NCBI RefSeq assembly: GCF_001613805.1
Contig: NZ_LPVY01000008.1
Span: 124,001 to 188,000, forward strand
DNA from: Thalassospira lucentensis
GTDB lineage: Bacteria > Pseudomonadota > Alphaproteobacteria > Rhodospirillales > Thalassospiraceae
DNA: 64,000 bases
Direction: 5' to 3'
A program made the translations under genes and the position numbers. Positions 9,456-18,831 of this stretch are shown one piece after another (position 1 is the stretch's first letter; the number at the start of each line of letters is the position of its first letter). The notes under the pieces were generated by a model. It ran no database searches, had not been told where the DNA came from, and saw only the letters and a program-made list of their open reading frames with translations.

Positions 9456-10521
9456 ACCCCGTCGCCAGCATAGTCAGGCGATGGTTTATCTGTCGCCGGT
9501 TCTGGCAATTCTCATGACGCTGATAGTCGGCGGGATCATCTTTTCCTTTATGGGCAAGAACCCGTTTGATGCGCTTTACACATTTTTCATCCTGCCGATC
9601 AACAACAGCTATGGCATTTCCGAACTGTTTGTGAAGGCAACCCCGCTTGTGATCATTGCCATCGGGTTGTCGATGGGGTTCCGCGCCAATGTCTGGAACA
9701 TCGGTGCCGAGGGGCAATTGACCATGGGCGCCATATTCGGCGGTGGTCTTGCGCTTTATTTTTATGACAGTGAAAGCATGTTCCTGTTGCCCGCAATGTT
9801 TGTGCTTGGGGCAATTGGCGGGGCGTTCTGGGGCGGCATACCAGCACTTCTGCGCACCCGATTTAATGCCAACGAAATTCTGACCAGCCTGATGCTGACC
9901 TATGTCGCAACGCTGTTCCTGAGCTTCCTTGTGCACGGTCCGTGGCGAAACCCCGAAGGTTTCAATTTCCCTGAATCCCGTCCATTCCCGGATGCTGGCC
10001 TGCTACCGGTGATTTATGACGGCACGCGCGTTCACCTTGGAACCGCCTTTGCAGTGCTGGTGGTGATTGCCGGTTGGATTTTACTGTCAAAATCCGTAAT
10101 CGGGTTCCAGCTGCGCGTGGTGGGCAAGGCCCCACAGGCCGCCCGCCATGTCGGGTTCCGTCAGAAACGCATGGTCTGGTTTACCCTGTTGCTGGGCGGC
10201 GCACTTTCCGGTCTTGCCGGTTTATTCGAGGTTGCCGGGCCGATTGGCCAGTTGCAGCCTGCCATATCGCCCGGTTACGGCTTTACGGCAATTATCGTTG
10301 CCTTCCTTGGACGGTTGCATCCGTTGGGTATCCTGTTTGGCGGGCTGATTATGGCGCTGACCTATCTGGGTGGGGAATTGGCCCAGATTACGTTGGGGCT
10401 ACCAAATGCGGTGACCGGCCTGTTTCAGGGGATTTTGCTGTTCTTCCTGCTGGCCTGTGATGTTTTGACCAAGTATCGGGTTCGTTTCGGAACCCCGGCA
10501 GCCAAAGGGGAGGCCGCATAA
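9442..10521 (+). CDS. Nucleoside/nucleobase ABC importer permease (YufP/NupB-like)
   Basis: Membrane subunit of the BMP-type importer. It has 359 hydrophobic residues with about 8-10 helices and the family patch SMGFRANVWNIGAEGQLTMG around 82-101. A TTG start at 9442 is supported by AGGAGA at 9431-9436. It overlaps the upstream ATPase gene by 14 nt and shares one base with the next permease gene (TAATG), so the three are translationally coupled. Confidence 0.92.
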   Translation: MVRLEPRRQHSQAMVYLSPVLAILMTLIVGGIIFSFMGKNPFDALYTFFILPINNSYGISELFVKATPLVIIAIGLSMGFRANVWNIGAEGQLTMGAIFGGGLALYFYDSESMFLLPAMFVLGAIGGAFWGGIPALLRTRFNANEILTSLMLTYVATLFLSFLVHGPWRNPEGFNFPESRPFPDAGLLPVIYDGTRVHLGTAFAVLVVIAGWILLSKSVIGFQLRVVGKAPQAARHVGFRQKRMVWFTLLLGGALSGLAGLFEVAGPIGQLQPAISPGYGFTAIIVAFLGRLHPLGILFGGLIMALTYLGGELAQITLGLPNAVTGLFQGILLFFLLACDVLTKYRVRFGTPAAKGEAA

Positions 10522-11441
10522 TGGATTGGCTCATTCCACTGATCCTGACCGTGATTACGGCATCGACCCCGCTTCTGCTGGCATCGACCGGCGAACTGAT
10601 TACCGAAAAATCCGGGGTGCTTAACCTTGGTGTCGAAGGCATGATGCTGGTCGGTGCGATTTCCGGGTTTGCGGTCACCGCATCAAGCGGCTCTGCCATT
10701 CTGGGCATTCTGGCGGCGATCATTGCCGGGATGCTGATGTCGCTGATCTTCGCCTTTCTGACCCTGACCCTGATGGCCAATCAGGTCGCAACGGGTCTGG
10801 CGCTGACCATTTTCGGGGTGGGTTTTTCAGCCCTTGTTGGTTCCGGCTTTGTCGGCTTTGCGATCGAACCGCTCCCAGGGCTGAATATCCCGGTTTTGAC
10901 CGATATTCCGCTGGTTGGCGAAATTCTGTTTGGTCAGGATTTTCTGGTTTATCTTTCGATTGTGATGGTGATTGCGGTTGGATTCTTCCTGTCGCGTACG
11001 CGTGGGGGGCTGATCCTCAAGGCGGTTGGTGATTCCCATCATTCCGCGCATGCCATCGGCTATTCGGTGATTAAAATCCGCTATATGGCTACCATGTTTG
11101 GCGGGGCTATGGCAGGCCTTGCGGGCGCGTATCTTTCGCTGTCCTATACGCCGATGTGGGCCGAAAACATGACAGCCGGGCGCGGTTGGATCGCGTTGGC
11201 GCTTGTCGTGTTTGCAACCTGGCGTCCGGGCCGTCTATTGGCGGGTGCCTATATGTTCGGGCTTATTTCGGTATTGCAGCTTCATGCGCAAAGTGCAGGC
11301 GTGCATGTGCCGTCGCAATTCATGTCGATGCTGCCATACCTTGCGACCGTGATTGTGCTGGTGATCATTTCCAGTGATCGCGCAAAGATCAGACTGAATG
11401 CACCTGCCTGTATCGGGCAGGCGTTCCGGCCCGCACAATAG
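10521..11441 (+). CDS. Nucleoside/nucleobase ABC importer permease (YufQ/NupC-like)
   Basis: Second membrane subunit, 306 residues, probably forming a heterodimer with the preceding permease. It shows STGELITEKSGVLNLGVEGM around 22-41, the hallmark of this branch, followed by multiple membrane segments. The ATG overlaps the stop of the previous gene. The 202-bp gap that follows, before the binding-protein gene, has only weak promoter-like sequences (TTGATT at 11584, TTTAAA near 11605) and no strong terminator. Confidence 0.93.
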   Translation: MDWLIPLILTVITASTPLLLASTGELITEKSGVLNLGVEGMMLVGAISGFAVTASSGSAILGILAAIIAGMLMSLIFAFLTLTLMANQVATGLALTIFGVGFSALVGSGFVGFAIEPLPGLNIPVLTDIPLVGEILFGQDFLVYLSIVMVIAVGFFLSRTRGGLILKAVGDSHHSAHAIGYSVIKIRYMATMFGGAMAGLAGAYLSLSYTPMWAENMTAGRGWIALALVVFATWRPGRLLAGAYMFGLISVLQLHAQSAGVHVPSQFMSMLPYLATVIVLVIISSDRAKIRLNAPACIGQAFRPAQ

Positions 11442-11643
11442 GGCTGGTGAAACGGGATCGGGGTGCGTCAAAAGATGCTCCGACCCGGTGGGAGGAAGTG
11501 CGTATCGGACCAACACTCAATCAAACCGGTCTTTTGTCATGCGGTCGGTTTGGCTGAGTCTTGGTCTGGACAAGAACACGTCATTGATTGCGTAAACAAT
11601 TGGGTTTAAATCCTGATTAGCTGATTAACAGGGAGACCAAATA

Positions 11644-12726
11644 ATGAATGCAAATCTCGTGAAGCGCACGCTTGCCGCCGTTGTGGCAACCGGTGCACTT
11701 GCACTCGGCATGGGTGCTGCCCAGGCCGAAGAAGTCAAAGCCGGCTTTGTCTATGTCGGCCCGATCGGTGACCATGGCTGGTCCTATCGCCACGATATCG
11801 GCCGTCAGGCAATCGAAGCTGCCCTTGGTGACAATGCGACCACCAGCTATGTCGAGAGCGTTCCGGAAGGTGCGGACGCCGAACGCGTGATCCGTCAGTT
11901 GGCCCAGACTGGTCATAACCTGATCTTCACCACCTCGTTCGGTTTTATGAACCCGACCGTCAAGGTTGCCAAGCAGTTCCCGAATGTGAAATTCGAACAT
12001 GCAACCGGTTACAAACGTGATGCAAACGTTTCGACCTATGCCGCGCGTTTCTATGAAGGTCGTTATGTTGCTGGTGTGATCGCCGGTAAAATGACCAAGT
12101 CGAACATTGTCGGCTATGTTGGTTCGTTCCCGATCCCGGAAGTAGTTCGTGGCATCAACTCGTTCATGCTGGGCGCATGGTCGGTTAACCCGGACGTTAA
12201 AGTCAAAATCGTCTGGGCCAACACCTGGTATGATCCGGGCAAAGAAGGCGACGCTGCCAAGGCCCTGATCGATCAGGGCGCAGACATCATGGTTCAGCAC
12301 ACCGACAGCCCGGCACCGCTTCAGGTTGCCGAGAACCGCGGTATCGTCGGTTTTGGTCAGGCATCTGACATGATCAAGTTCGCTCCGAAGGCTCAATTGA
12401 CCGCGATTGTTGACCATTGGGATGAATATTATGTTGCGCGTGCCAAGGCTGTTGCCGAAGGCACATGGGAATCGACCGATACCTGGGGTGGCATCGATTC
12501 CGGTATGGTCGACATGGCGCCCTACACCAACATGCCTGATGACGTAAAAGCACTGGCCGAAGAAACCGAAGCCAAGATCGCATCGGGTGAAATCCACCCG
12601 TTCGCAGGCCCGATCTATGATCAGGCTGGCGAACTGCGCATCAAGGAAGGCGAAGATGCAACCGACGAAATGCTTCTGGGCATGGACTGGTACATCAAAG
12701 GCATCGATGCCGAACTGCCGAAATAA
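11644..12726 (+). CDS. BMP-family periplasmic substrate-binding protein
   Basis: Captures the nucleoside or nucleobase for the ABC importer encoded just upstream. The 360-residue protein begins with a Sec signal peptide (cleavage expected after AQA at about residue 29). The mature part is a BMP (PnrA/Med-like) fold with GPIGDHGWSYRHD near 39-51 and TTSFGFMNPT near 98-107. There is no lipobox cysteine, so it should be a free periplasmic protein. The GGGAGA Shine-Dalgarno supports the ATG. A strong terminator follows, so it ends the transporter unit. Confidence 0.93.
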   Translation: MNANLVKRTLAAVVATGALALGMGAAQAEEVKAGFVYVGPIGDHGWSYRHDIGRQAIEAALGDNATTSYVESVPEGADAERVIRQLAQTGHNLIFTTSFGFMNPTVKVAKQFPNVKFEHATGYKRDANVSTYAARFYEGRYVAGVIAGKMTKSNIVGYVGSFPIPEVVRGINSFMLGAWSVNPDVKVKIVWANTWYDPGKEGDAAKALIDQGADIMVQHTDSPAPLQVAENRGIVGFGQASDMIKFAPKAQLTAIVDHWDEYYVARAKAVAEGTWESTDTWGGIDSGMVDMAPYTNMPDDVKALAEETEAKIASGEIHPFAGPIYDQAGELRIKEGEDATDEMLLGMDWYIKGIDAELPK

Positions 12727-12761
12727 TCACGATCTGCAAGCCTCTTGAGGGTAGCACGACG

Positions 12762-12795
12762 AACAACCCCGCATCTGGTATGCGGGGTTGTTTCG
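12762..12795 (+). terminator. Rho-independent terminator after the BMP gene
   Basis: A 13-bp perfect stem, AACAACCCCGCAT (12762-12774) with ATGCGGGGTTGTT (12780-12792), encloses a 5-nt loop and runs into a short T stretch. The A-rich left flank would let it also stop the convergent minus-strand gene that ends at 12798. Confidence 0.85.
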
Positions 12796-12797
12796 TT

Positions 12798-13181
12798 TCA
12801 GGTCTTCTTGATGCTTGTTTCCGGATCCCCCGGACGGATGCGTTTCGGGCTGTCGTCGATTTTTTCGTAGGCGATCATTTCCATTTTCGGGTGCAGCAGG
12901 GCATAGAGCGCGGCACGCCAGAATTTCAATTTGACCTTATGTTCGCGCGTCTTGCCAGCCCAGCGTTCACGGAAAAGCTCCATATCCTCCCGACGGGCAA
13001 AATAGATCACCATGTCGACGATGGGGGCGGATTGGGTCGCACGCGGCAGTTCGATATTGCGAATGCCCATGGTCCATCTGTCGCTGCGTATATTCTTGTC
13101 CAGCCAGTCAAGCACCCCTTGGGCGGAATGCTTTTCATGGATGACCACGCGAAATGGAAAGTCCCGAAGATCTTGTGCCAT
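12798..13181 (-). CDS. Conserved-looking hypothetical protein, 127 residues
   Basis: No family recognised. The protein is soluble-looking, rich in charged and aromatic residues (MVIYFARREDMELFRERW in the middle), with a basic C-terminal tail and no signal peptide or membrane segment. ATG at 13181 is chosen because AGGGAAG lies just upstream; the longer frame begins with TTG inside that site. It is isolated between the terminator of the purine importer and a PAS gene, and shares the terminator hairpin at its 3' end. Codon use resembles its neighbours, so it is probably real. Confidence 0.7.
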   Translation of the reverse strand: MAQDLRDFPFRVVIHEKHSAQGVLDWLDKNIRSDRWTMGIRNIELPRATQSAPIVDMVIYFARREDMELFRERWAGKTREHKVKLKFWRAALYALLHPKMEMIAYEKIDDSPKRIRPGDPETSIKKT

Positions 13182-13449
13182 GCTGCTTCCCTGCAAACGT
13201 CACCATAATCAGAAAATCAAAAGCATGAACATCTGACAAGGCATGATCGCTGACCGGCGCCGCTATTGTATGTCGGGAGCGCTATGGCCAATTATATTTA
13301 TCTAATTTTTATCATCATGCTTAGTCTATGTATCACATGGATATTTTACATTTATCATTCGCGGATATATCGTTACATGATATCCGGACATGCAAAACTG
13401 CTGTGGTCTACAATGGCAGGTTATCGGACAGAAAATCGGGGACAGAAAC

Positions 13450-13983
13450 GTGAGCGAAACGCTAGTCAGGTCCAAGCCAACCGGCAAGGAACGCCATTTC
13501 AAGCCTGAAGAACTGATTGTCAGTAAAACGGACCTTAAGGGCCGGATTACCTATGCCAACGAGGTTTTTCTGCGTCTTTCCGACTACCGTGAAAAGGAAG
13601 TTCTGGGCCAGCCCCATTCGATCATTCGTCATCCCGACATGCCGCGCTGCGTTTTCAAGTTGCTTTGGGATGAAATCGCTGCTGGTCACGAGATTTTCGC
13701 CTATGTCGTGAACATGTCAAAGAACGGCGATCACTACTGGGTATATGCGCATATCACGCCCAGTCTTGACGCGAATGGCAAAATTATTGGCTACCATTCG
13801 AACCGTCGGGTGGCTGATCCGAAAATCCTCAAGGATAAGATCATCCCGCTTTACGCGGAACTCCGTCAGATCGAAGAAAGCACTGCCAACCGCAAGGACG
13901 GTATGATTGCGGCTGGTAAGGCGCTGGCGCAAAAGCTTTCAGATGCCGGTCTGGCATACGACAAATTCATTCAAAGCCTTTAG
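13450..13983 (+). CDS. Single-PAS-domain sensor protein (Aer-like PAS)
   Basis: A 177-residue cytoplasmic protein dominated by one PAS domain of the Aer type: the SKTDLKGRITYANEVFLRLSDY start, then GQPHSIIRHPDMPRCVFKLLW and KNGDHYWVYAHITP. Such domains often bind FAD and sense redox or energy state, though FAD binding is not proven here. It lacks a signalling domain of its own. The chemoreceptor gene begins 26 nt downstream, so the two probably form a split receptor. GTG at 13450 is the likely start; the longer frame has an unusual Cys/Trp-rich leader without a ribosome-binding site. Confidence 0.85.
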   Translation: MSETLVRSKPTGKERHFKPEELIVSKTDLKGRITYANEVFLRLSDYREKEVLGQPHSIIRHPDMPRCVFKLLWDEIAAGHEIFAYVVNMSKNGDHYWVYAHITPSLDANGKIIGYHSNRRVADPKILKDKIIPLYAELRQIEESTANRKDGMIAAGKALAQKLSDAGLAYDKFIQSL

Positions 13984-14009
13984 GCTGATTGCTAATTCGA
14001 GGTTTCAAA

Positions 14010-15185
14010 ATGTCGCTATTTGGTGGTTCCAGCAAATCGGGGATCAAAAAGGCACTGGACGTTGTTCTTGCCGCGGCTGAGGGTGATTACGAAGCACGCA
14101 TTACCAATGTCGACAGTCATCCCGACATGCGCGAACTTTTCATCGCGATCAACAGGCTGATCGACCGCAATGACGCCTTCCTGCGGGAAAGTGCTGCATC
14201 CATGGGCGCGGTTTCTGAAAACCGTTATTATCGACGGATTGTCGAAACCGGATTGGTCGGTGCCTATCTGACGTCGGCGCAGAAAATCAATGCGGCAACT
14301 TCGTCGATTGAAAAGAAGCTTACCGGCTTTAACACCATCATCGAAGAATTCAAAAGCGGATCATTCGAGGCCGTCGATCAGATTGCCGAAGCCGCAGGTG
14401 CACTTTCAAACGCATCGGGCGATGCCAACCGCATTGCACACGAAACCAGTTCGCGTTCGACCAACGTTGCCGCTGCGGCCCGCCAGACAGCCGCCAATGT
14501 TTCGGGCGTCTCCGAGGCATCCGAAGAACTGAACCAGTCGATCCGCACCGTTGCCGATCAGGCCCGTGAATCGGTTGAAATTGCCCATCGCGCCAATGGT
14601 CTGGCGCAGGAAACCGATGGCCGGATTGGTCAGCTCGAAGCCGCCGCAGGCGAAATCGTCGAAGTCGTCAGTTTTATCCGCGATATTGCTGCGCAGACCA
14701 ACCTTCTGGCGCTGAATGCCACCATCGAAGCCGCCCGTGCGGGCGAAGCGGGCAAGGGCTTTGCTGTTGTCGCCAACGAGGTCAAGGGACTTGCCAACCA
14801 GACCAGCAAAGCCACTGAATCGATTGAGGAAAAAGTCCAGGACATCCAGAATGCGATCGAAGCATCGGTCAATTCGATCCGCGAAATTGCATCTGTCATT
14901 GATGATCTGGCTGCCCGTTCGGACCTGATTTCGAACAATGTCGAAACCCAGACGGCACTGTCATCGAACATCACACGCAATGTCGAACAGGCATCCAGCG
15001 GCGCACAGGAAGTGACCGACAATATCACGGTGGTTTCTGAAATGGCCGGTCAGACGGGCGAGGCTGCCGATACCACGCGTGATATGGCGGGCAAACTGGC
15101 GCGGGAAGCTGAAAGTCTGCGCAAACAGCTTGGCGGTTTCCTTGAAACCATCGCCGAGCTGCTATATAGCACCGCGCGCAAATAG
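14010..15185 (+). CDS. Soluble methyl-accepting chemotaxis protein
   Basis: A 391-residue chemoreceptor without signal peptide or membrane segments. Residues 1-100 form a linker module with the motif NRYYRRI seen in PAS-linked receptors. The rest is the coiled-coil signalling domain, with the conserved hairpin tip around [20 protein letters not shown] and then [15 protein letters not shown], which contacts CheA/CheW. ATG at 14010 is preferred over an upstream TTG. It follows the PAS gene by 26 nt, so the input probably comes from that partner. The chemotactic signal is unknown; redox or energy taxis is the best guess. Confidence 0.92.
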   Translation: MSLFGGSSKSGIKKALDVVLAAAEGDYEARITNVDSHPDMRELFIAINRLIDRNDAFLRESAASMGAVSENRYYRRIVETGLVGAYLTSAQKINAATSSIEKKLTGFNTIIEEFKSGSFEAVDQIAEAAGALSNASGDANRIAHETSSRSTNVAAAARQTAANVSGVSEASEELNQSIRTVADQARESVEIAHRANGLAQETDGRIGQLEAAAGEIVEVVSFIRDIAAQTNLLALNATIEAARAGEAGKGFAVVANEVKGLANQTSKATESIEEKVQDIQNAIEASVNSIREIASVIDDLAARSDLISNNVETQTALSSNITRNVEQASSGAQEVTDNITVVSEMAGQTGEAADTTRDMAGKLAREAESLRKQLGGFLETIAELLYSTARK

Positions 15186-15260
15186 CTACCTGTTAAGAAC
15201 TTTCTGCTACGATAAGGGGATAGATGCCCCTTATCGCCTTTGCCGGAAAGGAAGTCAGTC

Positions 15261-16298
15261 ATGCGTGTGTTTTTTAATTCCCGCCACGATGCCCATGACG
15301 GGAATGGTGAAATGCACCATGGGCGTTTGATTCCATGCTTTGAAAATTCCCGCCGTATGGCAATTATCCGTGATGCGGTGGCCCACTCGGTGCAGGCGCA
15401 GCTTGTTGATCCGGCCGATCACGGCATGGCACCGATTGCCTCAATTCATGATGCGGATTATCTGGCCTTTCTTGAAAACGCATGGGCGGACTGGAATGCG
15501 GCGGGCAACGACCACGACGCTTTTCCCTATGTCTGGCCAACAGCCGGATTTTCAGGCGGCAAACCCGCCCATATCAGCGCGCGTCTTGGGCAATATGCCA
15601 TTTCATCCGATACCCCGATTACCAAGGGAACGTGGAAGGCGGCCTATTGGGGCGCGCAAACCGTAGTATCGGCGGCCGATGCTGTCTGGAACGATGGTGA
15701 GGCATCCTTTGCCCTGACCCGCCCGCCGGGACATCATGCGCATGCCAATCGTTATGGCGGATATTGCTTCCTCAATAACTCGGCCATTGCCGCCCAGCAG
15801 ATGATTGCCAAGGGTGCTAGAAAGGTTGCGATACTTGATATCGATTACCATCATGGCAACGGAACGCAGGATATTTTCTATGACCGTGGTGATGTTCTGA
15901 CTGTCTCGATTCATGCTGACCCGAAGCACCAGTTTCCGTTCTTCATGGGCTATGAAAACGAAACCGGTCGTCTGGACGGGCAGGGGGCGAACCTGAATAT
16001 CGTACTTCCCGGCGGATCGGATTTTGGGCCGTGGTCACAAGGTTTTTCACAGGCCATTCAGAAAATCATCACATGGCAGCCCGAAGCCCTGGTGATCGCC
16101 CTTGGCGTTGATGCCCACGAAGCGGAAACGCTGTGCGATTTCAGACTGCAAACCGATGATTTCAAACGGATCGGACAAATGATCGGGCGATTGGGATTGA
16201 AAACTGTCTTTGTCATGGAAGGTGGTTATGCCCATGACGTCATCGGGTTCAATGTCGCGGCTGTTCTGGGTGGGTATCTGTCCGAAATCAAAAAGTAA
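15261..16298 (+). CDS. Acetylpolyamine amidohydrolase (class II HDAC-like)
   Basis: Zinc hydrolase that removes acetyl groups from acetylated polyamines or similar amides. The 345 residues place the catalytic set exactly as in the characterised Mycoplana enzyme: His158-His159 (GHHAH), zinc ligands Asp195 and His197 (DIDYHHGNGTQD) and Asp284 (GVDAHE), and catalytic Tyr323 (EGGYAHD). ATG at 15261 follows GGAAAGGAAG. It lies between the chemoreceptor and a LysR gene; its link to purine use is unclear, but polyamine nitrogen recycling would fit. Confidence 0.9.
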   Translation: MRVFFNSRHDAHDGNGEMHHGRLIPCFENSRRMAIIRDAVAHSVQAQLVDPADHGMAPIASIHDADYLAFLENAWADWNAAGNDHDAFPYVWPTAGFSGGKPAHISARLGQYAISSDTPITKGTWKAAYWGAQTVVSAADAVWNDGEASFALTRPPGHHAHANRYGGYCFLNNSAIAAQQMIAKGARKVAILDIDYHHGNGTQDIFYDRGDVLTVSIHADPKHQFPFFMGYENETGRLDGQGANLNIVLPGGSDFGPWSQGFSQAIQKIITWQPEALVIALGVDAHEAETLCDFRLQTDDFKRIGQMIGRLGLKTVFVMEGGYAHDVIGFNVAAVLGGYLSEIKK

Positions 16299-16362
16299 TA
16301 CAAACAAAAGCCGCAATACGCCTTGCATCTATCGGAGCGTTTTGTGGATATACGGGTTTTTA

Positions 16363-17277
16363 TCAGCTCTTATCCCATGGCGGTGTCCCGCCAAACTCGC
16401 CTACCAGAAAATCGACAAAGGCCCGCACACGTGTCGGCAGGTAACGGTTTTCGGGATAAAGCGCGTAAACCGCATGGGCTGGCGGCGTATAATCGGGCAG
16501 AACCACCTGAAGCTGGCCGTTGCGGATATATTCGCCGACTTCCCAGTAGGATTTAAGGGCGATGCCATGCCCGTCAAGGCACCAGCGGGTCAGGACTTCA
16601 CCATTGTCTGAATCCATGGATCCCGAAACCGACAGGGTCACCGGGCCTTCTTTCTGTGAGCCGAGCAGGGTCCATTGATATTGACGTGATCCCGGAAATC
16701 GCAGCAACAGGCAGTTATGGTGCAGTAAATCACCGGGTGCGCTGGGGATACCATGCCTTTTCAGATAGGCCGGGCTTGCCACCAGCATGCGTTTGTTGGC
16801 CGCAAGCTTGCGCACGATCAACGAGCTTTCCTTTAACTCGGCAATGCGAATGGCAAGGTCGACCTTGTCCTGAAGCAGGTCAAGCAACCGGTCGGAAAGG
16901 TGCAGTCTGACCTGCACATCGGGGTTTTTCTCGACAAACTTCGGAATGATCGGTGCGACATATTTATTGCCAAACGCAATCGGGCAGGTCAGCGTTACCG
17001 GGCCGCGCGTGGTGTTTTTCTGGTTGGCGATGGCGTTTTCGGCTTCCTGCATTTCGGCCAGAATGCGCAGGCAGTGCCGGTAATATACATCGCCTTCGGT
17101 GGTAAGGTTCACCCGGCGTGTGGTGCGGTTCAAAAGCCGTACACCCAGCCGTTCTTCAAGGCGTGCAATCCGGTTTGAAACAACCGCCGCCGAATGGCGC
17201 AATTCGCGCCCGGCAGCAGACAGGTTTCCAAGCTCGGCTACGCGGACAAAAATCTGAATGTCCTCAAAGTCGGACAT
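16363..17277 (-). CDS. LysR-family transcriptional regulator, divergent from puuD
   Basis: A 304-residue LysR protein. The N-terminal winged HTH has FVRVAELGNLSAAGRELRHS and AVVSNRIARLEERLG, and a type 2 periplasmic-binding effector domain follows (subgroup resembling DsdC/AaeR-like regulators). ATG at 17277 is supported by AGGAG upstream. It is divergent from puuD across 262 bp, which makes regulation of urate oxidation a reasonable guess; a palindrome GGAAT-A-ATTCC lies at 17441-17451 in that gap. The effector is unknown. Confidence 0.9.
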   Translation of the reverse strand: MSDFEDIQIFVRVAELGNLSAAGRELRHSAAVVSNRIARLEERLGVRLLNRTTRRVNLTTEGDVYYRHCLRILAEMQEAENAIANQKNTTRGPVTLTCPIAFGNKYVAPIIPKFVEKNPDVQVRLHLSDRLLDLLQDKVDLAIRIAELKESSLIVRKLAANKRMLVASPAYLKRHGIPSAPGDLLHHNCLLLRFPGSRQYQWTLLGSQKEGPVTLSVSGSMDSDNGEVLTRWCLDGHGIALKSYWEVGEYIRNGQLQVVLPDYTPPAHAVYALYPENRYLPTRVRAFVDFLVGEFGGTPPWDKS

Positions 17278-17539
17278 GGGGTGCGGGCTCCTGATACAGC
17301 TTTTTTTATTTTCTGAATTTGTATTCTTCCAAATCCTGACGGTCACTGTGCCATTTTAAAAAATAACTTGAAAGTCATTTCGATTATGCACCTGCCCTTA
17401 ATAATAGAGCGCCCGGATACGCTATGTTAGGACTCTGATTGGAATAATTCCGGATCAATGTGGTCAGATGTGTCGCATAACCGGCAAGGGGACAGCAGGG
17501 CAGTATGAGAGACGTCCTGCAAGACGGAGGTTTCAACGG

Positions 17540-18736
17540 GTGGATATTCTGTTTCAGGACTGGATCAATCTGATCCTGCGCTGGGCGCATTTGATCACCG
17601 GTATCGCGTGGATCGGTTCATCCTTTTACTTCGTCTGGCTTGATCTGAGCCTGCGCAAGCGTCCCGGCATGGACGAGGGCGTGTATGGCGAGGCATGGAT
17701 GGTCCATGGCGGCGGGTTTTACCATGTCAATAAATGGATGGTCGCGCCGAAATCCATGCCGCCCGAACTGCACTGGTTCAAATATGAGGCTTATTTTACC
17801 TGGCTGACCGGTTTTTCGCTTCTGGTGACGATGTATTACTGGAGTGCCGAAAGCTATCTGATCGATCCGAATATCATGCCGCTTGGCAAATGGGATGCGA
17901 TCCTGATCGGGATTGCCAGCCTGTTTGCCGGTTGGGTGATCTATGACATCATCTGCAAAAGTGCGATTGGTAAAAGTACCGGCAAGCTTGCGGTTGCATT
18001 ATTCATCCTGATCATGGCAGCGAGTTATCTGTTTACCCATGTCTTCAGCGGTCGCGGGGCGTTTATTCATGTCGGTGCGATGATTGGCACGATCATGGCT
18101 GCCAACGTGTTTCGCATCATCATTCCCAACCAGAAAAAGGTCGTCGCTAGCCTGATGGCGGGCGAAAAACCCGATCCGGCATTGGGATTGCAGGCCAAGC
18201 AGCGATCCACGCATAACAACTATCTGACTCTTCCAGTTTTGCTGATGATGATCAGCAACCATTATTCGATGCTGTTTTCCCATGATCAGTCGTGGCTGAT
18301 TGTCGGTCTGATCCTGATCATTGGCGGGTTGGTGCGCCATTTCTTTAACACGCGTAATGCCGGGGGCCGCGGCAAGGCGATTGCATGGCAACTGCCATCG
18401 GCTGCGGTGGGCATGGCGATCCTGGCGATGTTTGCGTCCTATGATCCCGATGCCGCCAAGCTGGCCGATCAGGAAATCATCACCGGCGATCATGCGCTGG
18501 CGATTGTTCAGACCCGCTGCACGGCCTGTCATTCTGCCAACCCGACCGATGAAGGCTTTGACGAGGCGCCGATGGGCGTAATGTTTGATGACATCGCGCA
18601 GGTCAAAGCCAATGCGCAGCGTGTTCTGGCCCAGTCCGTTATCGGGCGCGCCATGCCGCTTGGCAACATGACCGAAATGACGGACGAGGAACGGGTACAG
18701 CTGGGGCAGTGGATCCGTGCCGGGATGCCGGAATAG
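17540..18736 (+). CDS. puuD: Membrane urate oxidase PuuD with C-terminal cytochrome c domain
   Basis: Oxidises urate to 5-hydroxyisourate and passes electrons to the respiratory chain, replacing soluble uricase. The 398 residues comprise about eight membrane helices with conserved His/Trp residues (LRWAHLITGIAWIGSSFYF, AWMVHGGGFYHV), then a periplasmic cytochrome c domain with CTACH at 327-331 and candidate axial Met372 or Met377. GTG at 17540 follows GGAGG by nine bases. It is the missing link between XdhAB and UraH in this window. A strong terminator follows. Confidence 0.94.
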   Translation: MDILFQDWINLILRWAHLITGIAWIGSSFYFVWLDLSLRKRPGMDEGVYGEAWMVHGGGFYHVNKWMVAPKSMPPELHWFKYEAYFTWLTGFSLLVTMYYWSAESYLIDPNIMPLGKWDAILIGIASLFAGWVIYDIICKSAIGKSTGKLAVALFILIMAASYLFTHVFSGRGAFIHVGAMIGTIMAANVFRIIIPNQKKVVASLMAGEKPDPALGLQAKQRSTHNNYLTLPVLLMMISNHYSMLFSHDQSWLIVGLILIIGGLVRHFFNTRNAGGRGKAIAWQLPSAAVGMAILAMFASYDPDAAKLADQEIITGDHALAIVQTRCTACHSANPTDEGFDEAPMGVMFDDIAQVKANAQRVLAQSVIGRAMPLGNMTEMTDEERVQLGQWIRAGMPE

Positions 18737-18760
18737 CTGGTTTTGTCGAAAAAGGAAATC

Positions 18761-18795
18761 AAAGGGCGGCCTGCGTGATGCAGGTCGCCCTTTTT
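18761..18795 (+). terminator. Bidirectional terminator after puuD
   Basis: AAAGGGCGGCCTGC (18761-18774) pairs with GCAGGTCGCCCTTT (18780-18793) around a 5-nt loop, with one mismatch, and is followed by TT. The A run on the left makes it usable for the convergent metallo-hydrolase gene too. Confidence 0.85.
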
Positions 18796-18831
18796 CGTCT
18801 GGCGTCTTAAGCGCGGGTCGGGGAAGTCGGA

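Noticed and set aside
11442-11643. Purine riboswitch in front of the BMP-family gene
   Set aside because: I could not find the conserved three-way junction core or a matching expression hairpin; only weak stems are present.
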